Below are positions 41,392 to 50,483 of a DNA stretch of 64,000 bases, in pieces. Position 1 is the first letter of the stretch, and each line of letters opens with the position of its first letter. The notes beneath the pieces are model-generated. The model worked only from the letters and a program-made list of their open reading frames with translations, did not search any database and was not told the origin of the DNA. Both the position numbers and the translations under genes were made by a program. The DNA comes from Ancylobacter crimeensis (lineage in GTDB: Bacteria; Pseudomonadota; Alphaproteobacteria; Rhizobiales; Xanthobacteraceae), in the NCBI RefSeq assembly GCF_023016805.1, contig NZ_JALKCH010000007.1:1-64000 (forward strand). Direction: 5' to 3'.

Positions 41392-42337
41392 TGGGCAGGT
41401 TCCTCGACAGCGCGTCCAGCACCGCCATGCGCACGGCGACACCCATCTCCACCTGTTCGCGGATCAGCGACTGGGCACCGTCCGCGACCGCCGAATCGAT
41501 CTCGACCCCGCGATTCATCGGGCCCGGATGCATCACCAGCGCATCCGGCTTCGCGAGGCGCAGCTTGGCCTCGTCGAGGCCCCAGTAGTGGAAATATTCC
41601 TTCACCGACGGCACGAACGAGCCGCTCATCCGCTCGCGCTGGAGACGCAGCATCATCACGATGTCCACGTCCTCGAGCCCGGCGCGCATGTCGCGATACA
41701 CATCGACGCCGAAGCGCTCGATCTCCTTGGGCAGCAGGGTCGAGGGGCCGATCACCCGCACCCGCGCACCCATGGTGTGCAGCAGCAGGATGTTGGAGCG
41801 CGCGACGCGGGAATGCAGGATGTCGCCGCAGATCGCGACGGTCAGTCCCTCGATCCGGCCCTTATTGCGGCGGATGGTGAGCGCGTCGAGCAGCGCCTGT
41901 GTGGGGTGCTCATGCGCGCCATCGCCCGCATTCACCACGGCGCAGTCGACCTTGCGGGCGAGGAGTTCCACGGCGCCCGAGGCACTGTGCCGCACGATCA
42001 GCATGTCGGGATGCATCGCGTTCAGCGTCGCCGCGGTGTCGATCAGGGTCTCGCCCTTCTTCACCGAGGAATTGCCGATCGACATATTCATCACATCCGC
42101 CCCGAGTCGCTTGCCGGCGAGCTCGAAGGAGGATTGCGTCCGTGTGGACGCTTCGAAGAACAGGTTGATCTGGGTACGGCCCCTGAGGGTCGCCCGCTTC
42201 TTCTCCACCTGCCGGTTGAGCGTTACGAACTCCTCGGCAAGGTCGAGAAGTCCGGTGATCTCTTCGGCGGACAGGCCCTCGATGCCGAGCAGGTGCCGGC
42301 GCGAAAGGCTGAAGGATGCTGTCGGGTTCGATGTCAT
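41384..42337 (-). CDS. pyrB: Aspartate carbamoyltransferase catalytic subunit PyrB
   Basis: A 317-residue enzyme that joins carbamoyl phosphate to aspartate in pyrimidine synthesis. The carbamoyl-phosphate loop is [12 protein letters not shown], the second site is [14 protein letters not shown] and [18 protein letters not shown], and the aspartate-binding residues are in [11 protein letters not shown]. No regulatory pyrI follows. The overlapping PyrC-like gene supports a PyrB-PyrC' complex. The region upstream (42338-42602) is shared with a divergent secreted-protein gene and holds the promoter. Confidence 0.96.
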   Translation of the reverse strand: MTSNPTASFSLSRRHLLGIEGLSAEEITGLLDLAEEFVTLNRQVEKKRATLRGRTQINLFFEASTRTQSSFELAGKRLGADVMNMSIGNSSVKKGETLIDTAATLNAMHPDMLIVRHSASGAVELLARKVDCAVVNAGDGAHEHPTQALLDALTIRRNKGRIEGLTVAICGDILHSRVARSNILLLHTMGARVRVIGPSTLLPKEIERFGVDVYRDMRAGLEDVDIVMMLRLQRERMSGSFVPSVKEYFHYWGLDEAKLRLAKPDALVMHPGPMNRGVEIDSAVADGAQSLIREQVEMGVAVRMAVLDALSRNLPNA

Positions 42338-42602
42338 ATCGAAGTCGGCTGGTTAGACGCTGCACGGCCGCGGCGCAAGCCATTAGGCTTCATCGAGATG
42401 CCTTTCCGCCTTGCGGCATGTGGAAAGGGAACCACGCGGGACATGCCGCGTTTCCCAACGTCAATTCGGCGCCCGACCAGTAGCGGATTTCGCCGAATAT
42501 GGGCCATGAAAGAGTCACGGTCTATTCAGACGGCGTTCACCCGATCCGGCACAGGATTGTATCCAGTCAGGTCCAGACGGCGCTGATGAAGGAGTAGTTC
42601 CC

Positions 42603-42986
42603 ATGATGAATTCGCGTTTCGGCAAGGCGCTTGCCGGTGCCGGCGTTGCTGCCGTCCTTGTCGGCGCGCTTGCCGCGCCGGCCTCGGCCGGTCCGCTCGG
42701 GGCGGTGAATATCGGGGCGGCCCCGATGGTCCCCGCCCAGCTCGATCAGGTGCGCTGCAATGGCTGCGCGGTTGCCGGCGGTCTTGCCGCCGGACTGCTG
42801 GCGGGTGGTCTCATCGCAGGCGCAGCCGCGGCCGACCCCTACGGTCCGCCCCCGCCGGCCTATTATCCCCCGCCTCCGCCGCCGCCGGCCTATTACGCTC
42901 CGCCCCCGCCGCGCGCCTATGCCTATGGCCGCTGCTGGGTCCAGACCGGCCCGTATCAGGGCGATGGTTATTACGGCCGTTGCTGA
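42603..42986 (+). CDS. Secreted proline/tyrosine-rich hypothetical protein
   Basis: A 127-residue protein. An N-terminal signal peptide (ALAGAGVAAVLVGALAAPASA) ends near residue 29. A hydrophobic glycine/alanine segment (GGLAAGLLAGGLIAGAAAA) follows, then a run of PPPPAYY repeats, and two cysteines occur in RCWVQTGPYQGDG and the final YYGRC. GATGAAGGAGTAG precedes the start. It resembles small Pro-rich exported proteins of rhizobia whose function is unknown; it may be lipid- or cell-wall-associated, which is a guess. An AT-rich hairpin (CCATTTT/AAAATGG at 42996-43015) follows the stop. Confidence 0.75.
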   Translation: MMNSRFGKALAGAGVAAVLVGALAAPASAGPLGAVNIGAAPMVPAQLDQVRCNGCAVAGGLAAGLLAGGLIAGAAAADPYGPPPPAYYPPPPPPPAYYAPPPPRAYAYGRCWVQTGPYQGDGYYGRC

Positions 42987-43030
42987 CGACCGAATCCATT
43001 TTTCTGAGAAAATGGCCATAGTCCGTTGAT

Positions 43031-43975
43031 TTATAGATAAGACTGGATGCGCTCTACCGCCGCGATGACCATAGGCATGGTGATCGCGGCGGAAAGTGTT
43101 TGCAGCGTCAGCATCTCGGCGAGCAATGGTGCGTCTCCGCCCATCTGTCGCGCCAGCACATAGCCATTCGGCGCCGAAGGAACGGAGGCCGCAACGGCGA
43201 CGACGGTAAGGTCCACGCCGCTCAGACCACAGGCGAGCCCAAGTGCCACGGCAAGAATCGGCAGCACCACAAGCTTGAGCGCGCAGGAGACGAACGTCGC
43301 GCGATGCGGGTGCCGAAGGCTGCGCAAATCGAGCCCCGCGCCCACCACCAGAAGCCCCAGCGCCAGGGACGAGCGACCGAGGATGTCACCGAAGGTCATC
43401 AGCACCGGTGGGATCGGCAGGTGAATGGCATTGATGATGGCCCCTGCCGCGCAGGACCAGATGAACGGATTGCGGAGAACCTGCGCCATCATGTTGGTCC
43501 ATCCGGGGGCGGCATTGCGGCCGTGACGGGCCAGCACCATGACGCTCATCGTGTTCAGCGTCGGAATCATCACGGTCAGCGCGACCGCTGCGACCGCAAG
43601 TCCCGCCGGTCCCGCGAGGCTGCCGGAGACGGCGAGGCCGACATAGGTGTTCCAGCGCAGGGCGCCCTGGAACAGCGAGGTGTAGCTCGGGCCCGACAGC
43701 CGCAGCCGTCGACACCACCAATCGCGCGTGAAAATCAGCGCCGTACCCATGAGCGCGATGGCGCCGAGCAGGGCGATGCACACGCCCAGAACCGCAACGC
43801 CGCCGAGATCGGCGCGCGCGATGCTGATGACTAAAAGTGCAGGAAAAAGAATGTAGTAGCTCAGTCGCTCAAGCGCCGCCCAGTGGACATCGTCGGGCAG
43901 GAGACTGCGGCGCAGTACGGCGCCGAGCCCGATGATGAGGAAGACCGGGAGCAGCGCCGACAGCACGTTCCCCAT
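43031..43975 (-). CDS. AEC family transporter (auxin efflux carrier superfamily)
   Basis: A 314-residue membrane protein with about ten helices in two repeats, starting VLSALLPVFLIIGLGAVLRR. The unwound NT-N motif region near the centre (TLNTMSVMVLARHG) and the closing MGGDAPLLAEMLTLQTLSA are typical of the family. Bacterial members export or import small organic acids such as malonate. The substrate here is unknown. It starts 12 bp past the stop of ruvX on the same strand. Confidence 0.88.
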   Translation of the reverse strand: MGNVLSALLPVFLIIGLGAVLRRSLLPDDVHWAALERLSYYILFPALLVISIARADLGGVAVLGVCIALLGAIALMGTALIFTRDWWCRRLRLSGPSYTSLFQGALRWNTYVGLAVSGSLAGPAGLAVAAVALTVMIPTLNTMSVMVLARHGRNAAPGWTNMMAQVLRNPFIWSCAAGAIINAIHLPIPPVLMTFGDILGRSSLALGLLVVGAGLDLRSLRHPHRATFVSCALKLVVLPILAVALGLACGLSGVDLTVVAVAASVPSAPNGYVLARQMGGDAPLLAEMLTLQTLSAAITMPMVIAAVERIQSYL

Positions 43976-43987
43976 GATGCGTCGCCT

Positions 43988-44482
43988 TCAGCGGGCCGCC
44001 GCGAGATGGCGCAGCCGATCGATCGCGCCTTGCAGGATGAAGGCGGCGGCGTGCAGGTCGATCACCGCGGCGCGCTTGGTGCGGCTGACGTCGGCGCCGA
44101 TCAGGTCGCGCTCCACGGCGGCGGTGGAAAGCCTTTCATCCCAAAGACATATCGGCAGAACGGTCAGCTTGGCGAGATTGCGCGCGAAGGCGCGGGTGGC
44201 CTGGGCGCGGGGGCCTTCGGTGCCGTCCATGTTCAGCGGCAGGCCGAGCACCAGCCCGACGGCATTGCGGGCCTGCGCCAGCGCCAGCAGCTTGCCGGCA
44301 TCGGGCGTAAACTGTTTGCGGGCAATGGTTTCCACACCCGTCGCGATCGTCCGGTCGGGATCGCAGCTCGCCACGCCGATGGTCTTGGTGCCGAGGTCGA
44401 GGCCGATCAGCGTGCCGCGCGCGGGGAGTATGCCGAGGGCGTCGGCGAGCGGCAGGACGGGGGCGGGGGGCGTGGCTGTCAT
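43988..44482 (-). CDS. ruvX: Putative pre-16S rRNA nuclease / Holliday junction resolvase RuvX (YqgF)
   Basis: A 164-residue RNase H-fold protein. Motifs: IGLDLGTKTIGVASCDPDRT (first catalytic Asp), VLGLPLNMDGTEGPRAQATR, CLWDERLSTAAVERDLI (catalytic Glu), and AVIDLHAAAFILQGAIDRL (final Asp). YqgF matures the 16S rRNA 5' end and is essential in many bacteria. The family is also annotated as a Holliday resolvase. Length is slightly above average. Confidence 0.93.
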   Translation of the reverse strand: MTATPPAPVLPLADALGILPARGTLIGLDLGTKTIGVASCDPDRTIATGVETIARKQFTPDAGKLLALAQARNAVGLVLGLPLNMDGTEGPRAQATRAFARNLAKLTVLPICLWDERLSTAAVERDLIGADVSRTKRAAVIDLHAAAFILQGAIDRLRHLAAAR

Positions 44483-44678
44483 GCGCCTGCGCTAGCACGG
44501 ACGCGGGCGGCGCGCCATCGCCGCGGAATGCCGCGTAAGGCGCGGTCCGATGAGTGCAGTGTGGTGGATGATGAGTCCAGCCACGCGGCCCGCGCTCCGT
44601 GGATGGTGAGCGACGTCTCCCTTGTGTCGCGAACGGCGCGCCCTATTGTCGCCCTCCGAACCCGCAACGGAGATGCCG

Positions 44679-45383
44679 ATGAAGATCACCTGGTACGGTC
44701 ATGCCGCCTTTCGGCTCGATTTCGCGGACAAGGTCGTGCTCATCGACCCGTTCCTGTCCGGCAACCCCGGCTTCAAGTCGAGCCGCGACGTCGCCATTCT
44801 CGGCACCACCCACATCCTGCTCACCCACGGCCATGGCGACCATGTCGGGGACACCGTCTCCATCGCCGAGGCGACGGGGGCCGCGGTTGTTGCCAATGCC
44901 GACCTTGCGAACTGGCTCGGCGCGCAGGGCGTGAAGAGCCTGCAGCCGATGAACACCGGCGGCACCATCGAACTCGACGGCTTCACCGTCACCATGGTCC
45001 GCGCCGACCATTCCTCCGGTCAGCTGGTGGATGGCGCCTCGGTCTATCTCGGCAACCCGAACGGGCTCATCGTCCATGCCCCCGGGGAGCCGACCGTGTG
45101 GCACATGGGCGATACCGACATCTTCTCCGACATGGGGCTGATCGCGGAGATCCACCAGCCGGAGATCGCGCTGGTGCCGATCGGAGACCGGTTCACCATG
45201 GGGCCCCGCACCGCGGCGCTTGCGGTGCGGCGCTATCTGCCGGGCCTCACCATCGTCCCGTGCCACTACGCCTCCTTCCCGCCGCTGGTGAAGGATCCGG
45301 CCGGCTTCGTCGATCTCGTCGGCGGGGAAGCCACCGTCAAGGTGCTGGAGAGCGGCACGCCGGTCGATTTCGCCAAGCCCTGA
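44679..45383 (+). CDS. Metal-dependent hydrolase, UPF0173 (metallo-beta-lactamase fold)
   Basis: A 234-residue protein starting [20 protein letters not shown], the usual family N-terminus. ACGGAG lies 6 bp before the ATG at 44679 and touches the alternative Met at 44673. The metal-binding motif is [13 protein letters not shown], with later ligands in VRADHSSGQ and [12 protein letters not shown]. Substrate is unknown. A strong terminator follows, shared with the convergent regulator gene. Confidence 0.92.
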   Translation: MKITWYGHAAFRLDFADKVVLIDPFLSGNPGFKSSRDVAILGTTHILLTHGHGDHVGDTVSIAEATGAAVVANADLANWLGAQGVKSLQPMNTGGTIELDGFTVTMVRADHSSGQLVDGASVYLGNPNGLIVHAPGEPTVWHMGDTDIFSDMGLIAEIHQPEIALVPIGDRFTMGPRTAALAVRRYLPGLTIVPCHYASFPPLVKDPAGFVDLVGGEATVKVLESGTPVDFAKP

Positions 45384-45396
45384 GCGGGTCGTGAAG

Positions 45397-45437
45397 ATTC
45401 CCGGCCCTGCTTCGAACGGGGCCGGGAATGTCCTTTT
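45397..45437 (+). terminator. Intrinsic terminator after the UPF0173 hydrolase
   Basis: An 11-bp stem ATTCCCGGCCC (45397-45407)/GGGCCGGGAAT (45419-45429), loop TGCTTCGAACG, is followed by GTCCTTTTT. It lies 14 bp past the hydrolase stop and directly at the end of the convergent gene (45438). Confidence 0.9.
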
Positions 45438-46400
45438 TCAGAACGGGTTGGCGCCGATTCCTGCCATGCGGTCTTCGCTGCCGGCGCCATGCAGGTCCTG
45501 CCGCGCGGCTGCGATCTGGCGGGCCATCAGCGCGGCGATGAAGCCGTGGGATGCCCGGACCAGAGCCGGCGTGGCGATGAAACCCAGTCGCGGATCGGGC
45601 CGGACGACCAGCCCGGCGTCTTCGGCGGTTTCCAGCAGCTTCTGCACATGCGAGCGCGAGACCCCGAAGGAGCGTGCCAGCCCCGCCACGCTCATCGGCG
45701 CCGCCCCATAGGCCGTCTCCAGCAGAGCGAGCGGGATGATGGCGCCCATGTTGCGATCCGTGAGTGCCGACAATTCGGGGGTGGCATCGGCGGCGCGCCA
45801 GCCCTGATAGATCGGCGCCAGCAGAGCGCGGACATAGGCGGCGGCGAAGCGCGAATCGTGAAAACGGCGTGAGGCGCCGCGCAGGTCCGGCGCGATCTCG
45901 GCCAGGACCGCGAACAGCGCCTCCCAGCGGGTGCGGTGAAGCGCCATCAGCTTTTCCGTGACCATGAGGCGACGCCGCCGCCGGTCGTCATCTGGCACGG
46001 GCGCAAGTAGCCCGAACAGCCGCAGCGTGGCGAGAAAGGCATCGACGCGGCCGGCGCTGCACAGCCCGAGCCTGGCGGCCTCCGCCTTCATTTCGGTCGA
46101 GGTGAAACCGATCGGCGCGTTTTCGCGATGGGTGAAGTCGACGACGAGCAGGCCGAGGCAGAAGCGGCCGCGATCGCTGATGATCTGGTTGACGATGAAC
46201 CGCCCGCGATAGCTGTCCGCGATCACCGTCGCGGCCTGGCGGGCGGTGGCGCAGAACCGCGGATGGGCCATGATCTCGCTGCGCAACGCCGCATCGACGG
46301 AAACGCTGTCCGGCAACGCCGGACGGATGTCCGATCCCGCTTCCCAAGCGTGCGCCGGCAGAAGCGCGACGGGCAGCGCAGGCTGGAATGGGGCGGTCAC
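45438..46400 (-). CDS. Putative transcriptional regulator with two helix-turn-helix regions
   Basis: A 320-residue protein with a GTG start at 46400 behind GGAAGGAGAATGCG. Residues ~85-150 look like a MarR/winged-helix region (GFTSTEMKAEAARLGLCSAG, then LRLFGLLAPVPDDDRRRR). Residues ~236-265 are a second, clear HTH (MSVAGLARSFGVSRSHVQKL). No ligand-binding domain is recognised. Closest in look to unannotated alphaproteobacterial regulators. It converges with the UPF0173 gene and no target gene is apparent. Confidence 0.65.
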   Translation of the reverse strand: MTAPFQPALPVALLPAHAWEAGSDIRPALPDSVSVDAALRSEIMAHPRFCATARQAATVIADSYRGRFIVNQIISDRGRFCLGLLVVDFTHRENAPIGFTSTEMKAEAARLGLCSAGRVDAFLATLRLFGLLAPVPDDDRRRRRLMVTEKLMALHRTRWEALFAVLAEIAPDLRGASRRFHDSRFAAAYVRALLAPIYQGWRAADATPELSALTDRNMGAIIPLALLETAYGAAPMSVAGLARSFGVSRSHVQKLLETAEDAGLVVRPDPRLGFIATPALVRASHGFIAALMARQIAAARQDLHGAGSEDRMAGIGANPF

Positions 46401-46758
46401 CGCATTCTCCTTCCGTATGTCAGGCTATCCAAAAGAATCGTGTTCATGCTTCAAAAGGATAATACCCGCAGCACTTATGGGTGGCGTCTCGCATGGGCGG
46501 CCGGAACAAGCAAGCGTGCGCGGGAGGCCGTTTGACAGGAGCCTGTCGCAGCGGGGCGTGCGTTCGGCGGGAGGTGCCGCGTCGGGGCGTCGCCTTCACC
46601 CATGCGGGTGCGACGATGGCGGTGATGCCATGTCGGGGGGCAGCCCGGACGGTCTCGATGGCGTCCCATTTCGGCGGATGGTAAGCTGCTCCCGTATCCG
46701 CCCGGCCCTGCGCGCCTCTTGCGCCGTTCCGGGCTCCGTCCTGCGTCGGGAGAAACCG
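46401..46758. other. Intergenic region between regulator and secreted-protein genes
   Basis: 358 bases with no convincing gene. The left end (46401-46480) is AT-rich and contains the regulator's ribosome-binding site and probable promoter, including the inverted pair TATCC/GGATA around 46427-46462. The rest is GC-rich with no start codon that has a fitting ribosome-binding site until the GTG at 46759. Confidence 0.5.
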
Positions 46759-47064
46759 GTGTCCGCTCGCCTGATGTTCACACGCCGCCTCGCGGCCGGG
46801 TTCGCCGTCCTGACGCTGACCGGCCTTGCCGCCGCTCCGGCCCTTGCCGACCGCAAGGGGGCCGATGCCTGCGCCGGGAAGCTCTCCGGCGACGGACGCA
46901 TGATCTACGACCAGTCGGTGGACAGGATCGCCGCGGGTGCGGATGTCGAGGATGTGGTGACCGAGGTCACCAAATCGCTGGCCTATGGCGGCAAGATCGG
47001 CCGCCTCAGCGCCCGCAGCAATGCGGAGGCCGCGGGCGCCTGCCTGGTGAAGATCGGGCCCTGA
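46759..47064 (+). CDS. Small secreted hypothetical protein
   Basis: A 101-residue protein. The GTG at 46759 has GGGAGAA at a good distance; the ATG at 46774 does not. A signal peptide (RRLAAGFAVLTLTGLAAAPALA) is followed by a ~70-residue mature part with two cysteines, in ADACAGKLSGDGRMIYDQSV and NAEAAGACLVKIGP, spaced to form a disulfide. I have seen similar small exported proteins in Hyphomicrobiales with no assigned function. Confidence 0.7.
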   Translation: MSARLMFTRRLAAGFAVLTLTGLAAAPALADRKGADACAGKLSGDGRMIYDQSVDRIAAGADVEDVVTEVTKSLAYGGKIGRLSARSNAEAAGACLVKIGP

Positions 47065-47397
47065 CGGACATTGACCGAGGCCCGGACGTTTTCGGGCACG
47101 ATGGCCTTCCGGTTCCCTGTGCCTTTGCCGTCATTCTGGACACGCCGCAGGCGCGATCCGAAGATCGCGCGCGGTCGCGAGGGCCCTATGCGCGAGCAGC
47201 GTCGCCCCGGGTGCGGGCGATCCCGGCTCTGCCGCTGCGCCTCCGGCCGGGAGGACGAGGCAGCGAGCGCTTGCCTCCGGCTGGAGTGGTGGCCGGCGCC
47301 GCCTTTCCTGCACCCGATCCCGCCCTCGCGCGTTGCGGTGCGGCGCGCGGCCCTGCTATAGGGCGCGCGATTGGTTTCATGTTTTCAGGATGTCGGG
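47065..47397. other. Intergenic region upstream of gatC
   Basis: 333 bases without a gene that I can support. The right end carries a possible promoter for the gat operon (TTGCGG at 47333-47338 and TATAGG at 47357-47362, 18-base spacing). The remainder is GC-rich with no ribosome-binding site in front of a reasonable frame. Confidence 0.45.
47333..47362 (+). promoter_or_regulatory. Possible promoter of gatC-gatA
   Basis: TTGCGG and TATAGG separated by 18 bases, 36 bp upstream of the gatC start. The -10 is good and the -35 weak. No other candidate is visible nearby. Confidence 0.4.
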
Positions 47398-47685
47398 ATG
47401 TCGGTCGATCAGGCGACGGTTCGGCGCGTGGCGCATCTGGCGCGTATCGCGGTGACGGACGACGAGGTGGCCCATCTGCAGGGTGAGCTGAACGCCATCC
47501 TCGCCTTCGTGGACGAGCTGGCGCAGGTGAACGTGGACGGCGTCGAGCCGATGACCAGCGTAACCCCGATGCAGCTTCCGCTGCGGGCGGACGTCGTGAA
47601 TGACGGCGACTGCGCCGCCAAGGTGCTCGCCAATGCCCCGCTGGCCGAGGACGGCTTCTACGCGGTGCCCAAGGTGGTGGAGTGA
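47398..47685 (+). CDS. gatC: Asp/Glu-tRNA amidotransferase subunit C
   Basis: A 95-residue subunit of GatCAB, which converts misacylated Glu-tRNA(Gln) and Asp-tRNA(Asn) to the amides. It begins [20 protein letters not shown] and contains the conserved [19 protein letters not shown] stretch. It stabilises GatA-GatB. The stop overlaps a GTG four bases upstream of the gatA start region. gatB is not in this operon but at 54957. Confidence 0.95.
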   Translation: MSVDQATVRRVAHLARIAVTDDEVAHLQGELNAILAFVDELAQVNVDGVEPMTSVTPMQLPLRADVVNDGDCAAKVLANAPLAEDGFYAVPKVVE

Positions 47686-47690
47686 TCCCG

Positions 47691-49175
47691 ATGTCGAACG
47701 AACTCACCCGCCTGACGCTGACCGCCGCCCGCGAAGGCCTCGCGCAGGGCCGCTTCTCCGCCGTGGAGCTGACCGAGGCCTATCTCGGCGCCATCGATTC
47801 CTCGGCCGCGCTCAACGCCTATGTGCTGGCGACGCACGACAAGGCGCGCGCCATGGCGCAGACGAGCGACGAGCGCCGCGCGCAGGGCGATGTCGGACCG
47901 CTGGAGGGCATCCCGCTCGGCGTGAAGGACAACTACGCCACCGACACCGTGCGCACGACCGCGGGTTCGAAGATCCTCGGCAATTTCGTGCCGCCTTATG
48001 AATCGACCGTCACCGGCAAGCTCTGGGCGGACGGCGCGGTGCTGCTCGGCAAACTGAACCAGGACGAGTTCGCCATGGGCTCCTCCACCGAATCGAGCGC
48101 CTTCGGCCCGACGGTGAACCCCTGGCGCAAGACCGGCTCGACCACGAAGCTGGTACCCGGCGGCTCTTCCGGCGGCTCGGCGGCGGCGGTCGCGGCGCAG
48201 CTCTGCGCCGGCGCGGCGGGCACCGACACCGGCGGCTCGATCCGCCAGCCGGCGGCCTTCACCGGCACCGTCGGAATCAAGCCGACCTATGGCCGCTGCT
48301 CGCGCTGGGGCATCATTGCCTATGCCTCCTCGCTGGACCAGGCTGGCCCGCTCGCCCGCTCGGTGAACGATGCGGCGATCCTGCTGCGCTCCATGGCCGG
48401 GCACGACCCGAAGGATTCGACGTCAGCCCCGATCGCGGTGCCGGACTACGAGGCCGCGGTCGGCGCCTCTGTGAGGGGCAAGCGCATCGGCATCCCGGTT
48501 GAGTACCGGGTGGACGGCATGTCATCCGAGATCGCCATGCTGTGGGATCGCGGCGCGCAGATGCTGCGCGACGCCGGCGCCGAGGTTGTCGAGATCAGCC
48601 TGCCGCACACGAAATATGCGCTGCCGGCCTATTACATCGTGGCGCTGGCGGAGGCCTCCTCCAATCTCGCCCGTTATGACGGCGTGCGCTATGGCGAGCG
48701 CGTCGCGGGGCGGGACATCGTCGAGATGTACGAGAAGACCCGCGCCGCCGGCTTCGGCCCGGAGGTGCGCCGGCGCATCATGATCGGCACCTATGTGCTC
48801 TCCGCCGGCTATTACGACGCCTATTACGTGCGCGCGCAGAAGGTGCGCACCCTGATCAAGCGCGACTTCGAGAACGCCTTCGCCGAGGGCATCGACGCGG
48901 TGCTGGCCCCGGCGACGCCGTCCCCGGCCTTCGGCATCGGCGAGAAGTCGGGCGCCGATCCGGTCGAGATGTATCTGCAGGACGTATTCACCGTGACGCT
49001 GAACATGGCCGGCCTGCCGGGCATCTCGGTGCCGGCGGGGCTGTCCTCGGAAGGGCTGCCGCTCGGCCTGCAGCTCATCGGCCGGCCCTTCGGCGAGGAA
49101 GGCCTGTTCTCGCTGGCGCAGGTGATCGAGGAAGCCGCCGGCCGCTTCCCCGTTCCCGAGGCGTGGTGGGCGTGA
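47691..49175 (+). CDS. gatA: Asp/Glu-tRNA amidotransferase subunit A
   Basis: A 494-residue glutaminase subunit with the amidase-signature triad Lys-cisSer-Ser: [12 protein letters not shown] (Lys), [16 protein letters not shown], and the nucleophile in [14 protein letters not shown]. The ATG at 47691 has GGAG upstream. A GTG at 47682 overlapping the gatC stop is an alternative start that would add three residues. The TGA overlaps the ATG of the chorismate mutase gene (TGATG), so those are coupled. Confidence 0.95.
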   Translation: MSNELTRLTLTAAREGLAQGRFSAVELTEAYLGAIDSSAALNAYVLATHDKARAMAQTSDERRAQGDVGPLEGIPLGVKDNYATDTVRTTAGSKILGNFVPPYESTVTGKLWADGAVLLGKLNQDEFAMGSSTESSAFGPTVNPWRKTGSTTKLVPGGSSGGSAAAVAAQLCAGAAGTDTGGSIRQPAAFTGTVGIKPTYGRCSRWGIIAYASSLDQAGPLARSVNDAAILLRSMAGHDPKDSTSAPIAVPDYEAAVGASVRGKRIGIPVEYRVDGMSSEIAMLWDRGAQMLRDAGAEVVEISLPHTKYALPAYYIVALAEASSNLARYDGVRYGERVAGRDIVEMYEKTRAAGFGPEVRRRIMIGTYVLSAGYYDAYYVRAQKVRTLIKRDFENAFAEGIDAVLAPATPSPAFGIGEKSGADPVEMYLQDVFTVTLNMAGLPGISVPAGLSSEGLPLGLQLIGRPFGEEGLFSLAQVIEEAAGRFPVPEAWWA

Positions 49176-49471
49176 TGGTACGGCCGCTGCCCGAGGAGGA
49201 GCGGCCGCTGGCGCCGTTCCGCGCCGAGATCGACGCCATCGACGCCGAGATCGTCACCCTGCTGGCCCGCCGCTTCGAGGTGGTGCAGCAGGTGGTGGAA
49301 GTGAAGAAGGCGGAGGGCCTCGCCGCCCTGCTGCCCGAGCGCGTCGAGGACGTGGTCGAGAAGGTGCGCGCCGAGGCCGAGACCAAGGGCGTGCCGCCCG
49401 AGCTGGCCGAGACGCTGTGGCGGCACATGATCGCCTTCGTCATCGCCTATGAGGAGGAGCGGCTGGGCTGA
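49175..49471 (+). CDS. Chorismate mutase (AroQ-type)
   Basis: A 98-residue all-helical protein of the AroQ/PchB fold. It includes FRAEIDAIDAEIVTLLARRF and VVQQVVEVKKAEGLAALLPE, then RVEDVVEKVRAEAETKGVPP and ETLWRHMIAFVIAYEEERL. The key Arg/Lys positions of the monofunctional family (R in ARRF, K in VKKAEG) are present. It catalyses chorismate to prephenate or acts as an isochorismate pyruvate lyase, which cannot be told apart here. The start overlaps the gatA stop, an unusual operon partner. Confidence 0.88.
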   Translation: MVRPLPEEERPLAPFRAEIDAIDAEIVTLLARRFEVVQQVVEVKKAEGLAALLPERVEDVVEKVRAEAETKGVPPELAETLWRHMIAFVIAYEEERLG

Positions 49472-49522
49472 GGCTCGCCGCGTCCTCCCAACGCCGCATG
49501 GACGGCGCTGCGGCGGCGTGCT

Positions 49523-49555
49523 TTAGAGCGCGCGTTTTCTTTCAAGGCGCTTTCC
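49523..49555. repeat. TAGAGCG-type intergenic repeat
   Basis: TTAGAGCGCGCGTTTTC followed by an AGGCGC tail lies just before the EamA start. It shares the TAGAGC(G) head and the GCG(T)TTT run with the repeats at 29513 and 57073. Identity between copies is limited. Confidence 0.35.
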
Positions 49556-49556
49556 C

Positions 49557-50474
49557 GTGTTCCTGCCCGAGATCATGGCCGTCGGCGCGGCCGCCTGCAT
49601 CGCGCTCAGCGCCATGTTCATCAGCGAGCTGAACGGAAGGGTGGGGCTGTTCCGGCTCACCCGCTGGCAGATGAGCGCGGCCTTCCTGATGACCAGCGCG
49701 CTCGCCTCCCTGCTGGGAGGATGGGGCAGCATCAGCCTGCACGGCTTGGGGCTGCTGGCGGCGTCCAGCGTGTTCGGCATCATGATCGCCACGACGGCCT
49801 ATTTCGCCACGATCTATGCTGCCGGCCCGCGCGTGACGGCGCTGCTGTTCTCGCTGACCTCGCCCTTTGCGCTGGCGTTGGGCTATGTGGTGTTCGGCGA
49901 GACCGTGACATTGCGCCAAAGCGTGGGCGTCGTGCTGGTGTTGAGCGGGGTGGCGCTGGCGATTCGTGCGCGCAGCCCTGCGCCGGCGGTCGCCGCGGCG
50001 GCGGCGGATGCGCCGCCCGTGCCGGCCCCGGCGCGCGCGCGGGTGAACTGGACCGGCATCGGGCTCGGCGTGCTCACGGCCTTCGGGCAGGCGCTGGGCA
50101 ATCTGTTCGCGCGCCCGGCCATGGCGGCGGGGGTGGAGCCCTTCGCGGCGATGGCGGTGCGCTCGGGGCTCGCGGCAGCCTTTTTTCTGGCGCTGGCGGT
50201 GTTTCCCTTCGCCCGTACCGACCGCTCGCCGGTCAAGGCGCGCAATGTGGGCCTGGCGGTGACCTCCGCGCTGTTCGGCACCGTGCTCGGCATGTCGCTG
50301 CTGATGGCGGCGCTGCGCGAGGGCGATGTCGGGGTGATCTCGACACTGTCCTCCATGGCACCTGTCGTGATCCTGCCGATGGTGTGGATCCGCACGCGCA
50401 CCGCCCCGCGGCCGATGGCCTGGCTGGGGGCGGGCGTGGCGATCCTTGGCACGGCGTTCATCAGTATCGGGTGA
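49557..50474 (+). CDS. EamA/DMT family transporter
   Basis: A 305-residue membrane protein with ten helices in two EamA repeats: MFLPEIMAVGAAACIALSAM first, then RVTALLFSLTSPFALALGYV and VLVLSGVALAIRA at the end of the first half, and GIGLGVLTAFGQALGNLFAR with VISTLSSMAPVVILPMVWIR in the second. A GTG start at 49557. Members export amino acids or other metabolites; substrate unknown. It is the first of several accessory genes between gatA and gatB. Confidence 0.88.
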   Translation: MFLPEIMAVGAAACIALSAMFISELNGRVGLFRLTRWQMSAAFLMTSALASLLGGWGSISLHGLGLLAASSVFGIMIATTAYFATIYAAGPRVTALLFSLTSPFALALGYVVFGETVTLRQSVGVVLVLSGVALAIRARSPAPAVAAAAADAPPVPAPARARVNWTGIGLGVLTAFGQALGNLFARPAMAAGVEPFAAMAVRSGLAAAFFLALAVFPFARTDRSPVKARNVGLAVTSALFGTVLGMSLLMAALREGDVGVISTLSSMAPVVILPMVWIRTRTAPRPMAWLGAGVAILGTAFISIG

Positions 50475-50483
50475 GGCGGCGCC

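Noticed and set aside
42996-43015. AT-rich hairpin CCATTTT/AAAATGG as an intrinsic terminator
   Set aside because: The stem is short and weak and has no following T-run; noted only as a possible weak end for the secreted-protein gene.
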